Assembly: GCA_017379255.1 (NCBI GenBank)
Contig: JAFNWZ010000283.1
Coordinates: 1-5,770 of the forward strand
From: Akkermansia sp.
Lineage (GTDB): Bacteria > Verrucomicrobiota > Verrucomicrobiia > Verrucomicrobiales > Akkermansiaceae
DNA: 5,770 bases
Direction of reading: 5' to 3'
The notes beneath the pieces were generated by a model. It ran no database searches. It saw only the letters and a program-made list of their open reading frames with translations, and was not told the DNA's origin. Made by a program: the position numbers and the translations under genes. Numbering within the stretch: the first letter of the stretch is position 1; each line of letters opens with the position of its first letter. Positions 1-5,770 of this stretch are shown piece by piece.

Positions 1-2
1 GG

Positions 3-119
3 AAGAATGGAAAGCCGATCAATCCTCTTACCTTGGACGGAGCATCTTCTGCTGAGCCGATAAAGGTGAAGGATAAGGCTGGATTCGAAAGAGCAAAGGC
101 TGATTACCGTGCCCAGGTT
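3..119 (+). CDS. Partial M23-family metallopeptidase C-terminus (cut at both ends)
   Basis: Read from base 3 on the plus strand, the sequence opens with KNGKPINPLTL. This is the ending typical of M23 (LytM/peptidase_M23) domains, where the strand after the HxH zinc motif runs into '.NGxPxNPL'. It is followed by a charged stretch with AEPIKVKDKAGFERAKADYRAQ-like spacing (about residues 17-38), resembling the short helical tail after the M23 domain in proteobacterial-type murein DD-endopeptidases. These enzymes cut peptidoglycan cross-links in the periplasm. The zinc ligands and everything N-terminal lie outside the window. The frame stays open to a TGA at 186-188, but from about base 120 it merely runs antisense to the helicase gene. 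The assignment rests on about 39 residues and on family pattern, so it is moderate. Its opposite orientation and abrupt end argue that it comes from another locus or organism. Confidence 0.55.
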
Positions 120-1971
120 TATATCGGCGCAGCCAGGAGACAAGGCTTCGTGCGGCATCTCCTTTTCTCAGCAGAATGGCCACGCTGATGTCGTTTTTCA
201 AACGTCGCATGCCTTGCCCTCTCGCTTCGGTGAGCTCTTCCAGTATATTGCCGATGGCCCGGCAGGCGTTCTGCAGCGTTTGTTCGGCCTTATTCCTGGG
301 CAGAACGCTCACCCGGACATATCCTTTCTTAGCACTGTTGCCTGCATGGCTGCTGTGTTGGGAGAACTCCTTATCCACCTCGGAAATTCCTTCGAACACC
401 AGGTTGGTGAACTTCATGATTTCCGGCACGGAACGGCGGCTCTCCTTCAGAGAGGAGTTCGTGAGTCCGTGCTTCTGCCAATCGTAGCCATCCCTGGTGG
501 GAACGGTGCCGCGCAGCTGCTCAAAAAGCTCCGCAGAAGCTCCGCGGAAACTGTAGATGCTCTGCTTTTTATCGCCTACAACAAAGAGGGATTTGTCCGG
601 GTACTGTGCGTTTTCCTTCAGCAGATTGCTGAGGATTTCCCACTGCACAGGGTCGGTGTCCTGGAACTCATCGAGCATCCAGTGGTCGAGCTTCGTGGTG
701 AGGTTGAGCGCCATGCCGGCATCTTCGTCTGCAGCATTGTGTCCCAGAAGCTGGCGAGCGCCCTGCTTGATATCATCGAAGGTGCACAGGCCTTCGCGCA
801 GAATACTTTCCCGGTAGGCGGTGTAGTACTTGCCCAGCAGCTCATGCATGGCTACGGAGCGTTCCTGCACGGAGCGCAGGAATATCCCGGCGCAGGTCTT
901 GTTCAGATAGTTTATCAGTCCGCGCAGCTCGCCATCGCGCTCCTGCTCTGCATCAGGGGCCAGGTATTGTTCGTCCTCGTTGAGCCATGCTTTAAACGAA
1001 TCGGAGGCCTTGAATTCCCCCTTCCGGATTTTTGCAGCGGCCGTGGTCAAGGTTTTCCTGACGTAGCTGCGGGGCTTTTTCCAGCTGATGGATTCCACCA
1101 GCTCATTGATTTCGCGTTGGATGCCTTCCACTTCTTCATCGCTTATCAGGCCGGCATCACTGCAATCCGGCAGCCCGAAGGGTATCGGATTGCCCCAGGG
1201 TGCTTTCTCGGGGAACTCCTTGTAAAGGCTCAGGTAGGTGTTGACGTTGTTTTCCAGCAGGTCGAGAAGGGCACCGCCTTTGTCCTCTGCAATGCTGGAG
1301 AGCAAGGTGATGAGGGCAGATTCGTGGTGCGATGATTTTTCGCTCTCCGCCAGCATGGCGAGCAGAGCGGTGCGGGTGGCACGCTGCTGCTGCAGGGCGT
1401 TCATGGGAGTGACGCTGCTCAACCCGGCTCGATGCAGGTCTGCTGCCACGACGCGGTTGAAGAAACTGTCGAGTGTGGAAAGCTGCAGGTCGGAACTTTT
1501 GCTCAGCACCCGCATAAGCAGTTCTGCAAAGAAGTTTGTCGTAAGCTGAGGCAGTGGCGGTTCTCCGGCCATGGGGGTAAGTTGCTCCGGGAAACATCCT
1601 TGCTCCACAGCCCGCTTCAGCATGGGAGTGGCTGCCGGGTACAGTGCAACGGGATTGGCGGATTCCGAGAGCGTCATGTCCGCATTCAGGTGTAGCCCGG
1701 TCCAGGTTTCCCAGACACGGGCGGCCATTCCGTTGCGCTCCGGGAAGTCGTGGTCGGGTTTGCCCAGTGCCCCGTCTGAAAGAGCCTGGAAGATACGGTT
1801 GCGGAATTCACCGGCGGCCTTCTTGGTGAAGGTCAGGGCAATCATTTTCTCCGGCCTGGCACCCAGGGCCAGCAGTGCCACGAAACGAGAGGTGAGCTGG
1901 TAGGTCTTGCCGGTGCCAGCAGAGGCTGCAATGAGGTTGCCGGAAATCTGTTTGTAAGGGGAAGCATTCAT
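28..1971 (-). CDS. addA: AddA/RecB-like UvrD-family helicase, N-terminal half only (truncated)
   Basis: This is the SF1A helicase subunit of an AddAB/RexAB-type break-processing enzyme; it would unwind DNA ends with ATP. Visible motifs in order: Walker A ASAGTGKT (residues 16-23), motif Ia ALTFTKKAAGEFRNRI (45-60), a motif Ib/Ic-like QLSTLDSFFNRVV (163-175), Walker B LDEFQDTD (433-440), motif III VVGDKKQSIYSFRGA (464-478), and motif IV as LKESRRS (508-514). Motifs V and VI and the C-terminal RecB-family nuclease domain are absent. Family members usually run to 1000 residues or more. Credible sequence ends at about residue 617 (base 121); the last 30 residues of the open frame are junction-derived and not genuine protein. 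The ATG at 1971 places Walker A at the usual distance from the N-terminus. It starts 7 bases after the addB-like stop, so the two are almost certainly cotranscribed. RecB is the alternative name, but the AddB-type partner favours AddA. Confidence 0.88.
   Translation of the reverse strand: MNASPYKQISGNLIAASAGTGKTYQLTSRFVALLALGARPEKMIALTFTKKAAGEFRNRIFQALSDGALGKPDHDFPERNGMAARVWETWTGLHLNADMTLSESANPVALYPAATPMLKRAVEQGCFPEQLTPMAGEPPLPQLTTNFFAELLMRVLSKSSDLQLSTLDSFFNRVVAADLHRAGLSSVTPMNALQQQRATRTALLAMLAESEKSSHHESALITLLSSIAEDKGGALLDLLENNVNTYLSLYKEFPEKAPWGNPIPFGLPDCSDAGLISDEEVEGIQREINELVESISWKKPRSYVRKTLTTAAAKIRKGEFKASDSFKAWLNEDEQYLAPDAEQERDGELRGLINYLNKTCAGIFLRSVQERSVAMHELLGKYYTAYRESILREGLCTFDDIKQGARQLLGHNAADEDAGMALNLTTKLDHWMLDEFQDTDPVQWEILSNLLKENAQYPDKSLFVVGDKKQSIYSFRGASAELFEQLRGTVPTRDGYDWQKHGLTNSSLKESRRSVPEIMKFTNLVFEGISEVDKEFSQHSSHAGNSAKKGYVRVSVLPRNKAEQTLQNACRAIGNILEELTEARGQGMRRLKNDISVAILLRKGDAARSLVSWLRRYKPGHGNQPLLFRIQPYPSPLSAQQKMLRPR
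117..127. other. Junction between M23-like tail and addA
   Basis: To the right, the minus strand reads as good helicase sequence ending in VSWLRRY (codons about 121-141). To the left, the same frame gives a proline- and serine-rich stretch that looks like antisense translation and stops at 28-30. The plus strand of that left part instead reads as a plausible M23 peptidase tail. The changeover falls near base 120, give or take about 5. No repeat, insertion-sequence end or tRNA is visible here. It could be an assembly or library chimera, or a genuine deletion or rearrangement. Confidence 0.6.
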
Positions 1972-1990
1972 GGGGTAATTACTGGGTATC
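1972..1990 (-). promoter_or_regulatory. addB stop / addA start: no Shine-Dalgarno, likely coupled translation
   Basis: The addB-like gene ends with TAA at 1979-1981 and addA begins with ATG at 1969-1971. The 7 bases between read TTACCCC on the coding strand and the bases before them lie in the addB C-terminus. No GGAGG-like site precedes the ATG. The close spacing suggests that ribosomes finishing addB start addA, an inference from arrangement only. Confidence 0.4.
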
Positions 1991-4900
1991 TGATTCCGGC
2001 TCGGAAAGTGACAGGGGCGGGAGGCTGCACATGACGCGGGGATCCGGGTCCTTGTAGATGCTCAGGGCGCCGAAACTGCTGTACATCATGCTGCGCCCCA
2101 GGGATTCTGCGGAGTACAGGCATTTGCCGGCCCGCATGAGTGCAGCGACCTGCTGCACACAGCTCATTGCCTGCTCATGCAGCTCCTGCGTCATGGATGC
2201 GTTGCTGGATACCCCGCCCATGGGGGTATAGGTGACCTTGCCCGGCCTGGTGCGGGGAATGTTGTAGAACGCGGTTTCCGGCAATTCCGGCAGATGGTGT
2301 ATCTGGCGCAGGGCTTCAGCATAGAGCGGCAGCTGCACACTGGCCCAGCGGAAGTTGTCTCCTTTTTCATTCTGGAGTATCAGGGCAGAGGGCATGTACT
2401 GCTGGTACAGGGCAGCGGATGTTTCGGTCAGCTTTTCCCAGTGCGTGCTGCGCGGGTCGGAGTCATTGGTCTTGTAGTCAATCACGCGCATGCGGCCATC
2501 CTCCCGGTGGCGGTCCACGCGGTCAACCCGCATATCAAAGAGCAGCGGGGCTCCCCCATCTGCCGCGGGCAGCTGGAAACACAGCTGTTCCTCGCAAAGG
2601 ATGACCTCCCAGCCATTGCAGAGTTCCCGGGCGTGCTGGCGGGCAAACTCCTGCACGCTTTTCTGCAGGTTACGCAGCAGAATGCGTATGGGGATTGGCA
2701 GCTTATCCTCTTCATCTCCGTATTGTCTGACCACATGCGTGGCCGCGGCTTGCCCGGCGTAGGTGGAGATTTCCTCTGCTAATGCGGCAAAGTCGCTGCC
2801 CGCCTCTGCGCTGGCAAAGCGGGTGGTGATATCCTGTAGGATAGCGTGCAGCAAGGTGCCGTATTCCGCTGCATCCGGTTCAGATTTGCCTTCTTCCAGC
2901 GCATCACCCGGGGCAATTTTCAGCAGACGTTCCATCCAGAAACGGAGGGGGCAGCTGAGGAAATTTTTAATGGCAGAGGGCGAGAAGGTGCGCTGCGGGT
3001 CGGTATAGGGGTTGCTGATTCCTGGTGCAATGAGGGCCACATCTTCCATGGAACCAGCTGTTGCATCTGTGGTTTCCGGCGTAATGAATGGCAGAAGGTC
3101 ATAGGCCGCAGCGTTAGTTTCGGCAGGTGCATCTGAGAACAGCCAGCTGACGCGTTCTGCTGTTTCTGCAGGAGTGTTGCAACGCAGAAGCAGGGAGGAG
3201 GGCGCAATGGGCGTGCCGTCTACCGAGCAGGAGGCCAGAACAAAATGCACCGCACCAGCGGGGCGGCTGTGCAGAAGCGAGGTGAGCAGGAAACTGTCGC
3301 GAGCGCAGCGGGTGGTGTCGCTGGTCATGTCCAGGAAACTGCGGTAGGCATTCGGCAGGTAGGCATCTGCTGGCATGCGTTCCGGCACATATCCATCATG
3401 CATGCCGGCCAGAATGACCTTGGGAGCCCAGGCGTAGCAAAGCTCGCGCCAGCCACGCAGGTTGATGGCTTTGTCGCGCTCGCCTGCGCCTTCCAGTGCG
3501 CCGGGGGATTGCTTTTCAACCCGGTGGGCGAGCAGCATCAGCGCTGCATGTGGCAGGCATTTGATGGATGGGTGGGCTACCAGAGCTGCGGCATCGCGTA
3601 TGCTGTCCGTCAAAAGCCGTGCGGCGCGCTTCCATTCCGGCGCAGAAAGACAGCGCTGCAGGGAATCTGCCAATTTCCGGAGACAGCCCGGCAGGCTGCT
3701 GGCATCCATGCAGTCATGAATTTGCTGAACAACGCTTTCCGTATAGTCGATATAACGCTGCAGTCTGCGCTGTGCCTGTTCTTCTGCCGTTTCCTGCAGC
3801 TGTCGGTGCATGAGATGCAGCAGGTGGTGCGCCGTGGCGGGCAGATGCTCAGAGCAAAGCTCCGTGAGGTAGCGGTTGAAGTCGGACAGGTTCTGCGCCG
3901 GGTTCTGGCTGCGCTGAAGCGTACGGTTGCGCAGCAGGGTGAGGAAATCTTCCATGGCGCGGTTGCTGCCGATATCCTCCTGATTCCAGGAGGTGCAGAC
4001 ATCGCAGAGCTGGCGAGGAATGCGCCCGGCCTCAGTGGTAAGCAGAGAACGCCCCTCCGGCATGCTGACCTGCCACTCCGGCAGAAAGGCGGATACCAGC
4101 ATGGGGGATAGGGAGTTATCGCAGGAGGCCAGCAGCACTTCGTCTGATGCACAGCCACCGGCCAGTTCTCTGACCTTGCGGCCAAAGGCCTGCACGCTGC
4201 CGGTGGGGTGAATGGTGTTGCAGGGGATGCCGGGTGCGCTGTCTGCAGAGGGAATCTCAATCGGGCATTCGCTCCAGCCCATGCGGGCATACGGGCCATC
4301 GGGAATGATGGGAATCGGCTGGCCGAATGTGTCAAATCTTGCTGCTTCCTCCGCAGGTGCATTCACCCAGATTTCGACACGGGCCGCGCCGGTGTCTGCC
4401 ATGCGCTGGAGGTACAGCCGGTTCAGCGGAGAAAGCTCCGGGACGCAGGCAATGATGACCAGCCCGCGGGGTGTGGGGGCGGCCAGCTCTGCGGCTCTGC
4501 TCTGTTCCGCCGGGGTGAAACCCCAGGCAGCCAGCTGTTCGTCCACTCCGGCGAATGCGGTACGCAGGGCGTTCCAGCGCTCCTGCTCGTAGCGGAGAGT
4601 GTTTTCCCATTGCTCACCGTTTTCCTGCAGATAGTCGTGCACAAATTGCTGTGCGGTGCTGAGCTGCCAATCAGGGGCGCGTACCTCCTGTTCCAGTTGC
4701 TTGCGGACGCGCTGCATCTGGGTGGCTACATCCAGCAGCCAGGGCAGGGGCTTGTCGCTCATGGCTCCGCTCAGCACATGCAGCCACGCGGCCATGGTTT
4801 CCAGTTCGGAGGCTGTATTCTCCCCCTTGCAGGAAAGCAATTGCCCCGCCAGGATGATTTTCGGCATGAGTATGGGCCGGCCGGCCCGCTCGGCCATGTA

Positions 4901-5056
4901 TTCTCGCAGGCTGCGGCCGCTCTCAGCTGTGGGTACGACCACTGTGGCCCGCCGGAAGTCCGCAGGGGCTTCTGCGTTCAGGCGTTCCAGCTGTCCGGCC
5001 ACCAGCTCGATGGCGGGTTTGTTCCAGCCGAGAAATGTTAATGTGGGGGTACTCAT
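1979..5056 (-). CDS. addB: AddB-like PD-(D/E)XK nuclease subunit, complete
   Basis: This 1025-residue protein is probably the nuclease partner of AddA in recombinational repair. The N-terminal part looks like a degenerate SF1 helicase fold: TVVVPTAESGRSLREYMA (39-54) and GWRELCYAWAPKVILAGMHDGYVPE (535-559) match conserved AddB positions, as does RCARDSFLLTSLL (583-595). No Walker A motif is present near the N-terminus, so ATPase activity is unlikely. The nuclease domain begins at about 691 with FSPSAIKNFLSCPLRFW, then YGTLLHAIL (His737), RVDRVDR (Asp845), VIDYKTN (Asp860, Lys862) and QLPLY (Gln908, Tyr912). The RecB-nuclease set is therefore complete and probably catalytic. The C-x2-C-x5-C cluster that with an upstream Cys forms the 4Fe-4S site in Bacillus-type AddB is not seen; after Tyr912 only Cys966, Cys979 and Cys1010 remain, widely spaced. 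The next in-frame Met is at residue 54, inside the first conserved block, which supports the ATG at 5056. Only a weak GGAAA lies upstream. Confidence 0.85.
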   Translation of the reverse strand: MSTPTLTFLGWNKPAIELVAGQLERLNAEAPADFRRATVVVPTAESGRSLREYMAERAGRPILMPKIILAGQLLSCKGENTASELETMAAWLHVLSGAMSDKPLPWLLDVATQMQRVRKQLEQEVRAPDWQLSTAQQFVHDYLQENGEQWENTLRYEQERWNALRTAFAGVDEQLAAWGFTPAEQSRAAELAAPTPRGLVIIACVPELSPLNRLYLQRMADTGAARVEIWVNAPAEEAARFDTFGQPIPIIPDGPYARMGWSECPIEIPSADSAPGIPCNTIHPTGSVQAFGRKVRELAGGCASDEVLLASCDNSLSPMLVSAFLPEWQVSMPEGRSLLTTEAGRIPRQLCDVCTSWNQEDIGSNRAMEDFLTLLRNRTLQRSQNPAQNLSDFNRYLTELCSEHLPATAHHLLHLMHRQLQETAEEQAQRRLQRYIDYTESVVQQIHDCMDASSLPGCLRKLADSLQRCLSAPEWKRAARLLTDSIRDAAALVAHPSIKCLPHAALMLLAHRVEKQSPGALEGAGERDKAINLRGWRELCYAWAPKVILAGMHDGYVPERMPADAYLPNAYRSFLDMTSDTTRCARDSFLLTSLLHSRPAGAVHFVLASCSVDGTPIAPSSLLLRCNTPAETAERVSWLFSDAPAETNAAAYDLLPFITPETTDATAGSMEDVALIAPGISNPYTDPQRTFSPSAIKNFLSCPLRFWMERLLKIAPGDALEEGKSEPDAAEYGTLLHAILQDITTRFASAEAGSDFAALAEEISTYAGQAAATHVVRQYGDEEDKLPIPIRILLRNLQKSVQEFARQHARELCNGWEVILCEEQLCFQLPAADGGAPLLFDMRVDRVDRHREDGRMRVIDYKTNDSDPRSTHWEKLTETSAALYQQYMPSALILQNEKGDNFRWASVQLPLYAEALRQIHHLPELPETAFYNIPRTRPGKVTYTPMGGVSSNASMTQELHEQAMSCVQQVAALMRAGKCLYSAESLGRSMMYSSFGALSIYKDPDPRVMCSLPPLSLSEPESDTQ

Positions 5057-5068
5057 GGGCGTGTTTCC

Positions 5069-5097
5069 AATCTACCACATTCCGGCTTCCTGTTCAA
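5069..5097 (-). promoter_or_regulatory. Candidate sigma70-type promoter for addB-addA
   Basis: On the minus strand TTGAAC (5092-5097) and TAGATT (5069-5074) are separated by exactly 17 bases. Each matches the sigma70 consensus at 4 of 6 positions. Transcription would start about 7-8 bases before the ATG, giving a very short leader, and the only purine-rich site (GGAAA) would sit at or before the start point. The location just after the pfl terminator is right for an independent promoter. The match is modest and the host's promoter consensus is unknown. Confidence 0.35.
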
Positions 5098-5111
5098 GGT
5101 TGCATGACAAC

Positions 5112-5145
5112 AAAAAGCAGCCATCAACGTGAGGTTGATGGCTGC
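5112..5145 (-). terminator. Intrinsic terminator after pflB
   Basis: A perfect 12-bp inverted repeat (5117-5128 with 5134-5145, GCAGCCATCAAC and its complement) encloses a 5-base loop, GTGAG. On the minus strand it is followed directly by TTTTTG (5111-5116), the classic Rho-independent form. It begins 26 bases after the pfl stop at 5172-5174 and lies upstream of the addB promoter region, so it separates the two transcription units. The plus-strand side lacks a good T run, so it works mainly in the pfl direction. Confidence 0.85.
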
Positions 5146-5171
5146 CTGGAAGCTTTTGCTGAAATCAGCTT

Positions 5172-5669
5172 TTAGCGGGTGTGGAAGGTACGGCTGATTA
5201 CTTCACGCTGCTGCTCGGGGGTGAGCTTGATGAAGTTCACGGCGTAGCCGGACACGCGGATGGTCAGCTGGGGATACTTCTCCGGGTGCTCCATGGCATC
5301 GAGGAGGGTTTCGCGCTCCAGCACGTTCACGTTGATGTGGTGACCGGTGGCGGCGAAGTAGGCATCCAGCAGGGAAACCAGCTTGGTCTCGCGCTCATCC
5401 TCATCCTTGCCCAGGGCACCGGGCACGATGGAGAAGGTGTAGGAGATGCCGTCCTGGGAGTCGTCGTAGCTGAGCTTGGCCACGGAGAGCATGGAGGCCA
5501 CAGCGCCGTTCTTGTCGCGGCCGTGCATGGGGTTGGCACCCGGGGCAAAGGGCTCGCCGGCGCGGCGGCCGTCGGGCGTGTTGCCGGTCTTCTTGCCGTA
5601 CACCACGTTGGAGGTGATGGTCAGCACAGACTGGGTGGGCATGGAGTCGCGGTAGGTGTGCAGCTTGCG
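5172..5669 (-). CDS. pflB: Pyruvate formate-lyase (formate acetyltransferase), C-terminal fragment
   Basis: PFL converts pyruvate and CoA to acetyl-CoA and formate in the cytoplasm during anaerobic growth, using a glycyl radical. About 164 residues remain, roughly the last fifth of a protein of about 750 residues. They begin at [12 protein letters not shown] and continue with [30 protein letters not shown] and [11 protein letters not shown]. The radical-domain signature RVSGYAVNF carries the radical glycine at codon 5247-5249, 24 residues before the TAA. The catalytic cysteine pair would lie upstream and is missing. The shorter loop before [24 protein letters not shown] is closer to clostridial-type PFL than to E. 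coli. The open frame extends to 5699, but residues upstream of about 5669 do not match PFL and a TAA sits in frame at 5700-5702. No pflA activase gene follows; a terminator and addB do. G+C is very high (70% over 5521-5640). Confidence 0.93.
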   Translation of the reverse strand, partial: RKLHTYRDSMPTQSVLTITSNVVYGKKTGNTPDGRRAGEPFAPGANPMHGRDKNGAVASMLSVAKLSYDDSQDGISYTFSIVPGALGKDEDERETKLVSLLDAYFAATGHHINVNVLERETLLDAMEHPEKYPQLTIRVSGYAVNFIKLTPEQQREVISRTFHTR

Positions 5670-5675
5670 TAGCCG
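5665..5675. other. Junction between pflB and A+T-rich tail
   Basis: PFL homology is excellent up to the Lys codon at 5664-5666 and then stops. Upstream, the PFL frame reads LWELRFLRL before an in-frame TAA at 5700-5702, whereas real PFL would continue for several hundred residues. G+C falls from about 70% to 36% within these few bases. A different minus-strand frame is open through the tail to the window edge. No transposon end or repeat is evident. Confidence 0.65.
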
Positions 5676-5770
5676 TAAAAAGCGCAATTCCCAAAGCACT
5701 TACTGCAAAAACAGAAACGTATGCCTTTAATTCAGAATTGTCTTTTATTTCAGAATATCTTCCTGTAACC
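5671..5770 (-). CDS. Fragment of a membrane protein, possibly TrkH/KtrB-type K+ uptake
   Basis: From the right edge the minus strand is open in one frame (codons from 5769 downward). It reads as a polar stretch [15 protein letters not shown] followed by a hydrophobic run [14 protein letters not shown], about 14 residues, that fits the start of a membrane helix. The 'xxxElraY + hydrophobic helix' pattern resembles a cytoplasmic loop entering a helix in TrkH-family potassium transporters, but about 33 residues are too few to be sure. The same frame stays open into pfl as an antisense-like artefact, with no identifiable protein beyond about 5671. At 36% G+C it is unlike its neighbours, so it probably comes from another genome. 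It lacks both start and stop. Confidence 0.3.

Noticed and set aside
28..120. The apparent natural C-terminus of the helicase
   Set aside because: The last 30 residues are proline- and serine-rich with no helicase character, while the opposite strand codes sensibly. Neither other minus-strand frame restores helicase sequence, so a simple frameshift does not explain it.
109..1335. Long plus-strand open frame (408 codons) antisense to addA
   Set aside because: It lies in exact codon-on-codon register with the helicase gene, where plus-strand stops need TTA, CTA or TCA codons in addA. Those are rare in this G+C-rich gene. The product shows no recognisable domain, and the sense strand carries clear motifs.
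3245..5041. Two long plus-strand open frames (3245-4111 and 4208-5041) antisense to addB
   Set aside because: Both are in the same complementary codon register with addB and show no domain signatures, consistent with a by-product of codon bias.
5158..5173. Small inverted repeat GCTGAAATCAGC followed by TTTT on the plus strand
   Set aside because: The stem is only 4-5 bp with a tiny loop and there is no plus-strand gene to terminate; the strong hairpin at 5117-5145 already serves pfl.
5181..5672. Plus-strand open frame of 163 codons, rich in Gly, Val and His, opposite pflB
   Set aside because: It is codon-register antisense to highly conserved, high-G+C pfl sequence; its composition is explained by that.
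1..5770. Possible novel defence system, CRISPR array, mobile element or structured RNA
   Set aside because: I found no repeat array, insertion-sequence ends, transposase, tRNA or extended RNA structure. The helicase-nuclease pair fits AddAB housekeeping repair, with no sign of an immune island.

Overview
This 5.8 kb window carries one well-supported chromosomal housekeeping region on the minus strand, flanked by about 100-120 bases at each end that do not belong with it. I see no novel defence, mobile or RNA-based system.

Layout, read in the direction of transcription (right to left): the C-terminal end of pyruvate formate-lyase (pflB, 5172 to about 5669) is followed by a strong intrinsic terminator (5112-5145). 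A candidate promoter (5069-5097) then precedes a two-gene unit. The first gene is a complete 1025-residue AddB-like PD-(D/E)XK nuclease (1979-5056). Seven bases after its stop begins the N-terminal 617 residues of an AddA/RecB-like UvrD-family helicase (about 121-1971). The two would act together as an AddAB-type helicase-nuclease that resects double-strand breaks for recombinational repair. The pfl gene belongs to anaerobic sugar fermentation and is a separate transcription unit.

Ends: bases 3 to about 119 encode, on the plus strand, what looks like the C-terminal tail of an M23-family cell-wall peptidase. Bases about 5671-5770 encode, on the minus strand, a 36% G+C fragment with a membrane segment that loosely resembles a TrkH-type potassium transporter. 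Both junctions cut a conserved protein abruptly: AddA just after motif IV, before motifs V and VI and the nuclease domain, and PFL upstream of its last fifth, so its catalytic cysteines are missing. The two tails are of similar, read-like length, so the most economical reading is a short metagenomic contig with chimeric ends. True rearrangements cannot be excluded from the sequence alone.

Organism: the central region is G+C rich (56-70% in the stretches I counted), and a fermentative, glycyl-radical-using anaerobe is implied. The style of the AddB-like protein (GWxEL...GxxxGxVPE region, no Walker A, no Fe-S cysteine cluster) reminds me of Verrucomicrobiota or related gut anaerobes, but this assignment is tentative.
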